DNA of 64,000 nucleotides from NCBI GenBank assembly GCA_018971775.1, contig JAGXAB010000002.1, positions 5,001-69,000 of the forward strand, written 5' to 3'. Below are positions 19,301 through 27,624 of the stretch, one piece after another. Position 1 is the first letter of the stretch; the number at the start of each line of letters is the position of its first letter. The position numbers and the translations under genes were made by a program. The notes under the pieces are model-generated. The model was not told the origin of the DNA. It saw only the letters and a list, made by a program, of their open reading frames with translations, and did not search any database. This stretch comes from Cyanobacteria bacterium REEB67 (lineage in GTDB: Bacteria > Cyanobacteriota > Vampirovibrionia > Obscuribacterales > Obscuribacteraceae).

Positions 19301-20251
19301 ATCTTCGTCCTGGCGGTGAGTGATGCCACTTTTAACTACATTGACGAGAGGGCAATCGGAGGCCGGTCGGCTCGTCCCGTCGGGATGGCTGTAATGGATA
19401 GTATCGTGCATGTCCTTGCCGAGCAATTCGGCCATCGTGTAGCCGAGTAATTTTTCGCCGGCCTGATTCATATAGCTGACCTTGCCGTTCTCATCGAGCA
19501 TGTAGAGTCCTTCATCCATCGACGATACGATAAGACTCAATTTTTCCTCGGCGGCAACTGTTTCGAGAGCCGTTCTACGGGCTAGCTCGATCGCTCTATC
19601 TTTGGCTCGCAATTGGCTGACAGCAAAAAGCGAAGATCCGGCAAGAGCCAGGACAGCCACCACAACCAGATAGAAAAGCTGGGTCGTGGCCGTTTCGGTG
19701 CGCTTTGCCAACTCCGCGTTGTGAAGGACCCGGTAAAAATGCTGCTGATCATTGATCTTGCCGATTGCCGAGCGAATCGTGTTATGCCTGCTCATGTCGG
19801 AACTGATCAGTGCCAGAGGTGAAATCAAAGAAAGATTGCGTTTCTTGCGCTCGCTGACAAGCCGGCGCAGATGCGCAAGCTCAAAGCTTATCTCTTCGTG
19901 CAGTGCTTTTAACTGGGGGCTCGTCTCAGCATCACCGGCAAAATTGCTCTCCATTTGCCGAAGCGACGGCTCGAATTCGGCAAAGGCTTTTTCGAATTTT
20001 TCCAGCGCGGTCCGGGCGCCGGAGAGGACAAAGCTTTTCTGCGCATCTTCAGCGTCTTCGAGCAGCAGAGAAAGACGGTCCAGTTGCACGGATAGTTCGT
20101 AAGAAGCCATCACCGCCTTGCGATCGGCAATCATGTAGCGCTGGCGGTTAAAGGTGATTATGCAGGCGAGCGCGAACGCGATAGCTAAAATGGTCAGCGC
20201 AACGGGGACCAGTAACGGTTTTAAACGATTACTTCCAGCATTGTCTAACAA
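16382..20251 (-). CDS. Hybrid sensor histidine kinase: CHASE3-PAS-GAF-PAS-PAS-PAS-HisKA-HATPase-REC
   Basis: A 1289-residue membrane sensor. A first span (about residues 11-33), a periplasmic CHASE3-like helical domain (about 35-185) and a second span (about 190-212) are followed by PAS (245-350), GAF (360-525) and three further PAS domains ending near 900. The HisKA motif FYSTVSHELRSP (His about 924), HATPase boxes (NLISNAIKFS; DQGPGIP; GGTGLGLAI) and a C-terminal receiver (LVILDVGLP, Asp about 1217) complete it. Signal unknown. Its start overlaps the upstream single-domain receiver by 7 bp, so the two are made together and probably form a phosphorelay with the HPt-containing protein upstream. 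Confidence 0.93.
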   Translation of the reverse strand: MLDNAGSNRLKPLLVPVALTILAIAFALACIITFNRQRYMIADRKAVMASYELSVQLDRLSLLLEDAEDAQKSFVLSGARTALEKFEKAFAEFEPSLRQMESNFAGDAETSPQLKALHEEISFELAHLRRLVSERKKRNLSLISPLALISSDMSRHNTIRSAIGKINDQQHFYRVLHNAELAKRTETATTQLFYLVVVAVLALAGSSLFAVSQLRAKDRAIELARRTALETVAAEEKLSLIVSSMDEGLYMLDENGKVSYMNQAGEKLLGYTMAELLGKDMHDTIHYSHPDGTSRPASDCPLVNVVKSGITHRQDEDYFIRKDGAFLPVHYISSPLLIGGVVRGAVLAFFDLTSTKLEELRRKVQYEITSILASDSDLNTSVEAIIRLICQRFDWQFGSLWLVDADSEVLRCQVSGVGQNEQLLTFRECTEKIAFASGVGLPGRVWQSRQPAWISDVVADANFPGRDAAQTDNLHGAFAIPISSGHDFIGVLEFYCHAVRELDQDQLDMFTSICAQLGQFIQRLKTFELLAYSEDRYRRALDGSQDGIWDWDVVSGDVFFSPRWMALLGYESGETSFNIDGFMDRVHPEDRGMVKEAIEAHIAGKASVYQASFRIVNKEGQYIWLSSRGQGVRNKKGRMVRISGSSRDITMEREAAERLRVSEQKFRAIFDKTFEFIGLLDPDGNLLDSNQSALQFIGCTREDVVGKPFWEGPWFHSEDIPRLREAIQSAAQGQFARFELQHSNECGVTITVDFSLQPVFDVDGRVILIIPEGRDISQLKLTEAKLTESEGLFRQLAENIREIFWIATPDSSKFFYVSQAYEEITGRSVSAIADNPRSFFDVLEPEDRKRAFRDFHDFIEARSDREGEYRVIRPDGEVRWLAAKVFPIYDHNNELVRICGVARDINERKEAERRVSEFYSTVSHELRSPLTSIRGSLGLIENGIVGDVSAQALTFVTIARSESDRLIRLINNILDLRKIEAGKLELKVADVAVDELVQSAVSGLEGMAGEGAVKLTGPPSTGQILPLDRDLINQVLTNLISNAIKFSPADGQVEVSLDVSNDHSIRFAVHDQGPGIPAAQAHKLFGKFQQLDSSDTRSKGGTGLGLAIAKAIVEQHGGAIGVDSVEGEGATFWFTLPRQSMPDDADDMEGRIVSVASVATADNRETSAQVLIIEDDPSTIAVVIQQLGGLDVKCLEARDGQQGLDLVRLHRPDLVILDVGLPKLDGFEFIAALRREQLDIPVLIYTARDLTSEEKEALSLGPTRFLTKSQTSVDDLLGNVQELLATVEH

Positions 20252-20637
20252 CCAGCCGCCTCGAGAATGCCCGTTATTTGTTCGGGTAGAAGCATCGGAT
20301 CGATAGGCTTGGTGATCACGCCTGCTGCCCCTAGCTTGATGTACCCTTCAACCTCCTGAGTCTGCACCTTCGCAGTCATAAATATGACAGGAATGTTAGC
20401 AGTCTGACCGTCTTCGCGCAGGTGGCCGAATGTAGTCGGACCATCCATGCCGGGCATCATGATATCGAGGAGGATAAGATCAGGCATTTCCTGGCCAGCA
20501 ATATTGAGAGCCACCTGGCCGGAATTAGCCTCGATTACCTTCCATGAAGTCAGCCCTTCGAGAGATGTACGAGTGATCAACCGGATATTGTCGTCATCTT
20601 CGACCAGAAGGATTTTTTTGCTATCGGTGGTTTTCAA
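20245..20637 (-). CDS. Single-domain response regulator (CheY-like receiver)
   Basis: A 130-residue receiver domain with no output domain. The acidic pair is in ILLVEDDDNIRLI, the phosphoacceptor Asp in LILLDIMMPGMDG, the conserved Thr in VIFMTAKV and the Lys in GVITKPIDP. It overlaps the start of the hybrid kinase gene by 7 bp and follows the REC-HPt-REC protein gene by 75 bp. This suggests it acts as a phosphate shuttle or sink in the same relay. Purine-rich sequence (GGGAAA) precedes the start. Confidence 0.92.
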   Translation of the reverse strand: MKTTDSKKILLVEDDDNIRLITRTSLEGLTSWKVIEANSGQVALNIAGQEMPDLILLDIMMPGMDGPTTFGHLREDGQTANIPVIFMTAKVQTQEVEGYIKLGAAGVITKPIDPMLLPEQITGILEAAGC

Positions 20638-20711
20638 AGATTTTCCCTTTCAAAAATAATGGCCTGTAAAATGACTGTCGAATGCCCTGGTAAAAGATTT
20701 CCCCTCTCCTG

Positions 20712-22886
20712 TCAGGATAGGCGGGCGTGAATACTGTCCAGCAGTCGCTGGATGGCAATATCACGCAATTGCTCGAAGACGACTGCATCATCGGGGGCCC
20801 GAGCGAAACCCGGCGTGAAGCTGACGCTCAAAGTCTGACTGTCACGACCGATGAAGGGTATAGCCGCAAATTCGGTTGCCAGTTGTTTCACCAGCAGGGC
20901 TACGGTGACGCTGTCTTCCTCGGTGAAACAGAGGGCAAAACCTTTCTCGCCCCAACGTCCTTTGATTACCTCCGGGCGGAAACGCGTATTCATCAAACGG
21001 CCCATCGTCGACAAAACACTCTCAGCGACGAATTCGCCATGTTCCTGAGCGATGCGGTCAAAATTGTCGATGGCAAAAAGACAGAGGGCAAACTCGCCCG
21101 ATTGACCGTCGAAAAGTCTTTCGCTGCGGCGTAAAAAAGTATTGCGGTTAAGCAGGCCGGAAATAGGGTCGACCTCGGCCTGAGTCTGCTTGAGCTTGGC
21201 CACCTGCAAATATGTACTTACACGAGCGAGCAATTCTTCGGTCAGTACAGGCTTACTGAGCAGATCATCGCCACCGGCCCGGAAGGCATTGGCGCGGCCT
21301 TCCTGATTGCTCTTAGCGGTCAGGAAAAGTACGGTCAATTCGCGCCAGCGAGCATCGTTGCGAATCAGACGGCAGACATCGTAGCCGGTCAGACCGGGCA
21401 TGATTACGTCGAGAATGAGTAGATTGGGCTCAAACTGGGCCAACTTATCCATAATGCGAATCGGCTCGTTGAGGGCATCGACAACATAACCGTTACTCTT
21501 CAATACCCGCCCGACGAAATTGGTCAAAACTTCGTCGTCATCGACGAGCAGTACTCGCGACTTAAGCAGGTCGCGTTTTGCCGTCAGACTTTCAATTGAG
21601 GCGGCAAGTAAGGCGGGAGCGGATGCGTCCGAGAGGAAGTCGGCGAAACCGGCGTATTTGAGCTCGGCTTCGCTATAATCCGACTCGCTCGAGGTGACGA
21701 GAATCATCGGTGCTTGATGATTTTCATCAGATATCCGTACCTCTTGCGTAAACTTCATAAGCTCCGGATGGGCGCTCAGGGGCGGACCAACCACCATACA
21801 GTCGAAAGGACTGTTGCGCACTGTCGACAGCGCTTTTTCCAGGGTCGGCACCTGGGTGCAATCACAGCTGCCGGTGACTGCTTCGCTGCTGGCCATTGCC
21901 GAAAGCGAAGGGCAATCTCCGACAAATAGTACTTTGATCAGCTGAATGATATTTTCGCTGACCGTAAACGAACCGAGGGCCTCACGCTCCTCGCGGATGC
22001 TGATTTCGCCTTCGCTCAAATGGCGGAAGATTTCGGACCAGATCACTTCGGATGAAAGCTCATCGGTAGGATCGAGGGACTGCAACATATCCTCGAGCTT
22101 GCCGGCGGCATGAGCGACTCTGTGGATATGAAAAGAACCGGCCGTGCCGCGCAATTTGTGAGCCAGGTTGAGGGCCTGGGAATAGGCTATTTTATTGCTC
22201 GGATCTTCTTTGTACTGGCGCAAGTCTTTGGTCAAGACAGGCCAGACCTGGCCGAGCTCGGCCAGATATTTCACCTTTGCAACATTGACGGCCTCTTCAA
22301 CTTCAAGCTTGCGCCGGAGCATTTTCAATTTTTCCAGCGACTCAAACTGGGTGTCCGGGCTATTGATGATCTTGTCGAGCTCAGCTTTGGCCATGGCCGA
22401 GCCTGGAAATTTTTGCAATATCTGCTCGTATTCCACCTGGATGATCGATTTATCGATAGCCGGGATGGAGCCCGATTCGCTCTCTTCGAGAGGGGCGATT
22501 TGCCGAGGACGGGGCAGAACGCTCTCGATCACTTCGACAAAAAGTTGAGGATCGATCGGTTTATTGAGAACAAGAGCGACGCGCAAAATATTGCGCAGCC
22601 AGTTGAAAGTGCTTTGATCGCACCAGATACCGCTGCAGAAAGCAATCGGCACTGAGACATTACGGTCGCGAAGCTGCTGAATCCAGGTCATACCATCGAC
22701 ATCTGGTAGCTTGTAATCGACAATGAGGAGGACCAGTTTATGCTTTGATAGTATGAGATTGGCATCGCGGGTGGAACGGGCTTCGAGGACTTCGAAACCA
22801 CGCTGTGACAGCAATCTAACCACGAGGTTGCGAAAAGCTTCATCGTCATCGACAATTAAAATTTTCGGACGGTCATCAGCGATCAT
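20712..22886 (-). CDS. Multi-domain signalling protein: REC-HPt-REC-like-REC-degenerate GGDEF
   Basis: A 724-residue soluble protein. REC1 (about 1-125; Asp57 in LLIVDYKLPDVDG) is followed by an HPt domain (about 215-320; His about 244 in LAHKLRGTAGSF). A receiver-like fold without the acceptor Asp (about 345-450), a full REC (about 455-575; Asp about 492 in LLILDVIMPG) and a GGDEF-type domain (about 585-715) come next. In the last, the signature is GRWGEKGF instead of GGDEF, so diguanylate cyclase activity is unlikely. It may be a phosphotransfer hub. Transcribed away from the OmpR-type regulator gene, with the kinase genes downstream. Confidence 0.9.
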   Translation of the reverse strand: MIADDRPKILIVDDDEAFRNLVVRLLSQRGFEVLEARSTRDANLILSKHKLVLLIVDYKLPDVDGMTWIQQLRDRNVSVPIAFCSGIWCDQSTFNWLRNILRVALVLNKPIDPQLFVEVIESVLPRPRQIAPLEESESGSIPAIDKSIIQVEYEQILQKFPGSAMAKAELDKIINSPDTQFESLEKLKMLRRKLEVEEAVNVAKVKYLAELGQVWPVLTKDLRQYKEDPSNKIAYSQALNLAHKLRGTAGSFHIHRVAHAAGKLEDMLQSLDPTDELSSEVIWSEIFRHLSEGEISIREEREALGSFTVSENIIQLIKVLFVGDCPSLSAMASSEAVTGSCDCTQVPTLEKALSTVRNSPFDCMVVGPPLSAHPELMKFTQEVRISDENHQAPMILVTSSESDYSEAELKYAGFADFLSDASAPALLAASIESLTAKRDLLKSRVLLVDDDEVLTNFVGRVLKSNGYVVDALNEPIRIMDKLAQFEPNLLILDVIMPGLTGYDVCRLIRNDARWRELTVLFLTAKSNQEGRANAFRAGGDDLLSKPVLTEELLARVSTYLQVAKLKQTQAEVDPISGLLNRNTFLRRSERLFDGQSGEFALCLFAIDNFDRIAQEHGEFVAESVLSTMGRLMNTRFRPEVIKGRWGEKGFALCFTEEDSVTVALLVKQLATEFAAIPFIGRDSQTLSVSFTPGFARAPDDAVVFEQLRDIAIQRLLDSIHARLS

Positions 22887-23111
22887 ACGTCACCCCGGGA
22901 TTTACCTCTAGATCTGCTAAACCTGTCAACTCGGCCACAGCACCTGATTTTAAACCAAGTTGATGAACTATCCGTAAACACCAGGCAGCGGACGCGAGAG
23001 TCCGGCAAAATTAAGCTTTCGCCTAAACCAGCCCAATTTTGGCATAATCTACAGGATACCTGTCCCAGATCATCTTACGCTCATTCATTTTACGAGAGAT
23101 CATTTTACTAG

Positions 23112-23789
23112 ATGGCCAAAATACTTGTCGTAGAAGACGATGAAAACCTTAGCCGGCTGGTCAAGATCTGCCTTGCCGCCGAAAGCCATCTGGTCGATAG
23201 CGTTATGCGTGGAATGGACGCGCTCTCGCAGATTCGTTTGATTACTTATGACATGCTCGTGCTCGACTGGATGTTGCCGGATATCACCGGCGTCGAGGTC
23301 CTCAAGCATTACCGCGCCTCGGGCGGTCGAGCGCCCGTACTGATGCTCACATCCCGGTCGACCATTGCCGACAAAGTAACAGGCCTGGAAGCAGGCGCCG
23401 ACGATTATCTGGTCAAACCTTTCGACAAACTCGAACTGGCAGCCCGGGTCAAAGCACTGCTGCGCCGGCCCAAGGATATGAGCCCAGAAGTGCTTGTAAT
23501 TGGCCAGCTCGAGATCAATCAGACCACATTTAGCGTATTAAAAGATGGCCAGCCCATCGAATTGCGTCCCAAAGAGTATGCCCTGCTTGAGTTTCTGGCA
23601 AAACATCCCGGTGAGAGCTTCAGCGCCGACGCGATTCTAGAGCGCATCTGGCGTTCGGACGCATTGTCGACGACCGACACGGTCCGTACTCATGTGATGA
23701 CATTGCGCAAAAAACTGGGCGACAATGACGAAAAACCGATGATCAAAACGATGCGTGGACGTGGTTACAGCCTGCAGGTCTACAACTAA
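23112..23789 (+). CDS. OmpR/PhoB-family DNA-binding response regulator
   Basis: A 225-residue regulator with an N-terminal receiver (acidic pair E8-D9-D10, phosphoacceptor Asp52 in VLDWMLPD, Thr in LMLTSRS, Lys in DDYLVKPFD). It has a C-terminal winged-helix domain (about 125-225; LRPKEYALLEFLAKHPGE, THVMTLRKKLGD, TMRGRGYSL). It lies divergently from the three-gene phosphorelay cluster across 225 bp and is the likely transcriptional output of that relay, though this is inferred. TGGCATAATC at about 23040-23050 could hold its -10. Confidence 0.93.
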   Translation: MAKILVVEDDENLSRLVKICLAAESHLVDSVMRGMDALSQIRLITYDMLVLDWMLPDITGVEVLKHYRASGGRAPVLMLTSRSTIADKVTGLEAGADDYLVKPFDKLELAARVKALLRRPKDMSPEVLVIGQLEINQTTFSVLKDGQPIELRPKEYALLEFLAKHPGESFSADAILERIWRSDALSTTDTVRTHVMTLRKKLGDNDEKPMIKTMRGRGYSLQVYN

Positions 23790-23890
23790 ATCGCAAAGTT
23801 CATCCTCGCTTTATTTTGCGTTGACACGACTTTTATATTAACCCCCGTAAGTTGAAGGAGTTGAATACAACTCCCCAGGGGCCAAACGCC

Positions 23891-24277
23891 ATGTCTAGTG
23901 CAAATTCGCCAGATAATAATTGTCAGGGCGGCGTCTGCGAAACAACCTTCAAACCTGCTCGCCAGGCAAAAGCCTCTTTCGAAAATTTGAAAATAATCGC
24001 CGGCGATCTTTTGACCAAGGTAAAAGAAACGCTCACCGGTGAGCACGATGTCATCGAAGATACGGAACATGCGGGCGAAAGAAATCGTCTCGCCCGCATG
24101 CAGCAGCAGACCATCCACGAGAAAACTAACGCCGAACCGGATGCGCATGTCAGCAGGTTCAGCGCACCAGGTCTGGTCGAAGAGGCCGCACCGCCGGCGC
24201 CACCATGGACGCAGGCGTTCAAAAGTAGACCTACTAAGATCTGGCTGTACGAGCGAGACGCACAGAGTTATTGCTGA
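23891..24277 (+). CDS. Small hydrophilic protein, function unknown
   Basis: About 128 residues when started at ATG 23891; an in-frame TTG at 23852 would add 13. No signal peptide or membrane segment. It has a CQGGVCETTF segment near the N-terminus, a charged helical middle (Lys/Glu/Arg/His-rich) and a Pro/Ala-rich patch near the end. Its 3' end overlaps the 3' end of the convergent small membrane protein gene by 44 bp. No family recognised, and the codon pattern gives only moderate support. Confidence 0.5.
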   Translation: MSSANSPDNNCQGGVCETTFKPARQAKASFENLKIIAGDLLTKVKETLTGEHDVIEDTEHAGERNRLARMQQQTIHEKTNAEPDAHVSRFSAPGLVEEAAPPAPPWTQAFKSRPTKIWLYERDAQSYC

Positions 24278-24497
24278 CGACCGGATTGATCGGCGCCATC
24301 GGATTTTTACGACGCGTCGCTTTCGAAGCCGCTGAATGGACCTCTTTTTCCGCTAGTTTATAAAGACACAAACCGAAACACGCGACCACAAAGGTCGCTA
24401 ACAATACCGGCCAGGTCGCCTTCGCAACCACAAAACATGCGGAAGCGACGGCAACGAGGGAGAGTATCGTCGTGATCGGCTCTCGGGCGTGAGCCAT
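24234..24497 (-). CDS. Small two-span membrane protein, function unknown
   Basis: An 87-residue protein with two hydrophobic segments (about residues 9-25 and 30-47) and a basic, Ser/Asn-rich C-terminal tail. ATG 24497 is favoured by a strong GGGAGG 7 nt upstream. The convergent neighbour overlaps its 3' end by 44 bp. No family recognised. Confidence 0.68.
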   Translation of the reverse strand: MAHAREPITTILSLVAVASACFVVAKATWPVLLATFVVACFGLCLYKLAEKEVHSAASKATRRKNPMAPINPVVSNNSVRLARTARS

Positions 24498-24770
24498 ATC
24501 CGAACCTCCCAAGGAGAGAAATATTCAATTTTTAGTCGTGGATATACAATACAACACCGCACGCATATCACAACGATCGACAAGAGGCGCCAAACCGCAT
24601 CCCTGGCGTTATACAGACAATGTTTTTTAAATTTCGGCTTTCCTTTATCGGAAGCTGACATGCCCGAAAGCCAATCAGAGCAAGCGATACACATACATTT
24701 GTCACTGTAGTTAGTGCTTTTGTATGGTATCGCTGTCGGTTGCACAGGCTGACCTTGCTATCAATCTCGC

Positions 24771-25700
24771 TTATTTAGACTCCGCCGCAGGACCAGCTTT
24801 GGTACCGGCACCGGCAGCAGGTTCGTCGTCGAGGGGCGAGTAGGGTTTATTCACCGGCTCTGGCCCTTTGTATTTATATTTGGAATAGTCCACGGGTGGT
24901 GCGGCATTGGCAGCCGGAGGTGCTTGAGCCGCCTCGGTCGCTACGGACTGGGCCGGCGCTGCCGCGGGCGGCGGAGTGTAATTCAAACCGGCATCGGCCG
25001 GAGCGACTTCGTAGCTTTTGCCGCGCACACCGGTCTGGACGTATTGCTGCGGCGCTTGGGTCTGGGCCGGAGCAGCAGGAGCGGCGGGGGCATACGCCGG
25101 AGTTGCCGGAGCAGCAGGAGCGGCCGGCTCAGCCATACGGCCACCATCATCGGACATGGCTGGGGCGCCGCCTCCGGCACTGGCGGGCTGAGCCAACTCC
25201 CTCATCTTTTCACTGTTCCAATCGCTGCCGTCGCCATACTTCACCTGTAAGACACGTACTTTCAAAGCGACAACAGCGGGATGCAAAGTAAAATCACGTT
25301 TGGCTTTGACGCCATGACCGGCCTGCGGCGGCACCGGATAAGGGTCGACGACGTGAAATGTGCCCCGGTCACGCCCCTGAGCGTCAACAAAACGTAGCCT
25401 AAATTTGACCGCCGAGAGCGGCCTGTCGCTATTATTCCTGTAATCTAAATAAACGCGGGCGTCCATGGGCGCGTCAAAGGGGTCGACGTCCAGCTCACAG
25501 CGCATCGTCGACGGCGCCACGGGGCATCCGCCCTCAGAGACAAAATCTATGGGAATACTTCGAACTTTCGCCGGAGTTTGAGCGTATACAGAAGCACAGG
25601 GCATCACGGGGGTCAAAACAGTGGGCGCGGACAGACAGAACAACAGAGCTAAAACGGCCCCTGCACCAGGGCTCAGTCCTTTTTTGCTGCTGCTCATCAT
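24771..25700 (-). CDS. Secreted protein with Ala/Pro-rich C-terminal half, function unknown
   Basis: About 309 residues from ATG 25700. A signal peptide (KKGLSPGAGAVLALLFCLSA, ending near VYAQ) leads to a folded domain of about 130 residues. Its strands (ARVYLDYRNNSDRPLSAVKFRLRF) look like an Ig/FN3-type beta-sandwich. A low-complexity region rich in Ala, Pro and Gln follows to the C-terminus. The first 60-80 bp overlap the 5' end of the divergent 5'-nucleotidase gene, and both reading frames encode a signal peptide. No strong ribosome-binding site. No family recognised. Confidence 0.72.
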   Translation of the reverse strand: MMSSSKKGLSPGAGAVLALLFCLSAPTVLTPVMPCASVYAQTPAKVRSIPIDFVSEGGCPVAPSTMRCELDVDPFDAPMDARVYLDYRNNSDRPLSAVKFRLRFVDAQGRDRGTFHVVDPYPVPPQAGHGVKAKRDFTLHPAVVALKVRVLQVKYGDGSDWNSEKMRELAQPASAGGGAPAMSDDGGRMAEPAAPAAPATPAYAPAAPAAPAQTQAPQQYVQTGVRGKSYEVAPADAGLNYTPPPAAAPAQSVATEAAQAPPAANAAPPVDYSKYKYKGPEPVNKPYSPLDDEPAAGAGTKAGPAAESK

Positions 25701-27624
25701 TGCCACTGGCGCTCTCCTGTGTACGACTCTACCCCAAACTAATGCCCAGAAATCCGGATCTTTCAGCCTCACCATTTTACATACCAATGATTTGCATTCG
25801 CACGATCAGTCTTTCGCCGAGCGAGGTAAAACAATCGGCGGTATGGCGCGGCTAGCTCATCTTATCCGTCAGTACCGCGCCCAATCGCCTCACAACTTGA
25901 CTATCGACGCCGGCGACATTTTCCAGGGAACCCCCTTTTTCACTATCTATAAAGGTGAAGTGGAAGTGGAGATGCTCAACCGCGCCGGCTACGATATCTA
26001 CACGATAGGCAATCACGAATTTGATGGCGGCGGCAAAAATCTGGCCAAACAACTGCAGGCGGCAAAATTTGAAATCTTGAGTTGCAACCTCGATTGCCGG
26101 GAACTGCCCGAGCTCGGCGCTTTAATCAAACCCTCGACGGTCAAAACAATCGACGGCGAAAAAGTCGGCTTTGTTGGCGCCATCACTCCGGATATCGACA
26201 CCCTGTCCCTCACCCGCGACGGGGCTTGCTTGAAACGCGGCAATTTTACGGCGGAAGCGGATACAGCAGAAGCCACGGCCAACCTGCCGCAAAATTCCTA
26301 CACGCGTGATCTTTCCTGGCTGACGCCAATCAAGGAGCAAGTCAATAAACTAACGGCGGAGGGCGTAAACAAAATCATCCTGGTCACCCACTGTGGTGTG
26401 GAAGTGGACAAAATCATCGCCACTGAACTGCCGGCAGTAGATGCCATCATTGGCGGTCACAGTCACACAAAACTCGATACACCGATCGTAATCGATCATA
26501 AAGACGGTACGCATACCTTGATCGTGCAAACCGGCTGCTACAGTCGCAACCTCGGCAAATTCGATCTGGTCTTCGACAAGGGCGGCGCGGTCGATCTGGC
26601 CGAGACGAAATACAAGCTTTTGCATATCGACGCCAAAATACCAGAAGACAAAGACATCAAAGACGCGCTCATGGCCAAAGAAGCGCCGGTAAAAGTACTG
26701 CGCGACACGATCGTCACCGAAGCGCAGAGAGATTTCGACAACAATTTCCGCATCATGAAAGCCGACTCGGCCCTCGGCGATTTGATCACAGACTCCTTTG
26801 TTTCCTGCGCCGAAAGCAAACGCGAAGGTGTCGAGGTCGCTCTGGAAAATCGGGGCGGCATCCGCAGTCGCATCGATCAAGGACCGGTTTCGCTGGAAAA
26901 AGTGGAGGAGATTCTGCCCTTCGAAAACCATATGGTCTACGCCACCATAACCGGTGCCAGGCTGCGCCAGGTGATCGAGCACAGTATCGACTCGGCGACC
27001 GGCGGTAAATTCCTCGACGTCGCCGGCCTGCAATTTGCCTGGGATCCGCAAAAACCAGCCGGACAAAGACTGGTCTTTATCAAAGCTTTCAAAAACGGCC
27101 ACTGGAAGGACCTCGAAGACAGCGACTCATTCCGCATCGCTATGACCGATTATTCATTTTCCGGTGGAGAAGGTTACGATTTCAAGGATGCCACCGCTGT
27201 CCACAAAACCGAGAAGAAACTCAATCTCTATTTGCGCCAGTATCTCGAGAGCTTTCCCACAATCAAGCCGCAATGGCCCAATCGCATCTGCCCGGTATCG
27301 GCGGCGGTGCTGAGGGCGGTCCTGGACAACAACTGGGGAGAGTTGCTAGCCGGCGGTTATAACAGGCCTCAGCTCGATATCTACACATCCGATATTGAAG
27401 GTGTTAGCTCGGTCAAAGGTGGCGTCGTCCTGCCTCTTAAATTTGCTCACTGCCTGGCCAGCGGACTTACAGCGGAGGAAGCAAAAGTCTATCTACAAAA
27501 AGAAGCGCGCTCTGGGCGTTTGCAAAGATGGACCACACTTGTCATGCAAGCTTACGGAGCCAAACACAAGCGCTTCGTCCAGGTCAGCTATCCTTACCTG
27601 GCCTCGACCTTTACTGCCCCTTAG
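25621..27624 (+). CDS. Secreted bifunctional metallophosphatase/5'-nucleotidase (UshA/CD73 family)
   Basis: A 667-residue exported enzyme that hydrolyses nucleotides or UDP-sugars. The signal peptide (SPFLLLLIIATGALLC) ends near residue 42. The N-terminal calcineurin-like domain has the di-metal motifs TILHTNDLHSH, DAGDIFQGTP, GNHEFDGG, VTHCGVEVD and IGGHSHT. The C-terminal 5_nucleotid_C domain has ENRGGIRSRI and FENHMVYATITG. About 130 residues after that domain (from about residue 545) are extra, with a YLxKEARSGRL motif and no recognised fold. GTG 25621 is used because any later start would lose the charged part of the signal peptide. Its 5' end overlaps the divergent gene. Confidence 0.9.
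   Translation: MGADRQNNRAKTAPAPGLSPFLLLLIIATGALLCTTLPQTNAQKSGSFSLTILHTNDLHSHDQSFAERGKTIGGMARLAHLIRQYRAQSPHNLTIDAGDIFQGTPFFTIYKGEVEVEMLNRAGYDIYTIGNHEFDGGGKNLAKQLQAAKFEILSCNLDCRELPELGALIKPSTVKTIDGEKVGFVGAITPDIDTLSLTRDGACLKRGNFTAEADTAEATANLPQNSYTRDLSWLTPIKEQVNKLTAEGVNKIILVTHCGVEVDKIIATELPAVDAIIGGHSHTKLDTPIVIDHKDGTHTLIVQTGCYSRNLGKFDLVFDKGGAVDLAETKYKLLHIDAKIPEDKDIKDALMAKEAPVKVLRDTIVTEAQRDFDNNFRIMKADSALGDLITDSFVSCAESKREGVEVALENRGGIRSRIDQGPVSLEKVEEILPFENHMVYATITGARLRQVIEHSIDSATGGKFLDVAGLQFAWDPQKPAGQRLVFIKAFKNGHWKDLEDSDSFRIAMTDYSFSGGEGYDFKDATAVHKTEKKLNLYLRQYLESFPTIKPQWPNRICPVSAAVLRAVLDNNWGELLAGGYNRPQLDIYTSDIEGVSSVKGGVVLPLKFAHCLASGLTAEEAKVYLQKEARSGRLQRWTTLVMQAYGAKHKRFVQVSYPYLASTFTAP

Noticed and set aside
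23821..23839. TTGACA and TATATT upstream of the 23891 gene as a promoter
   Set aside because: The spacing is only 7 bp.
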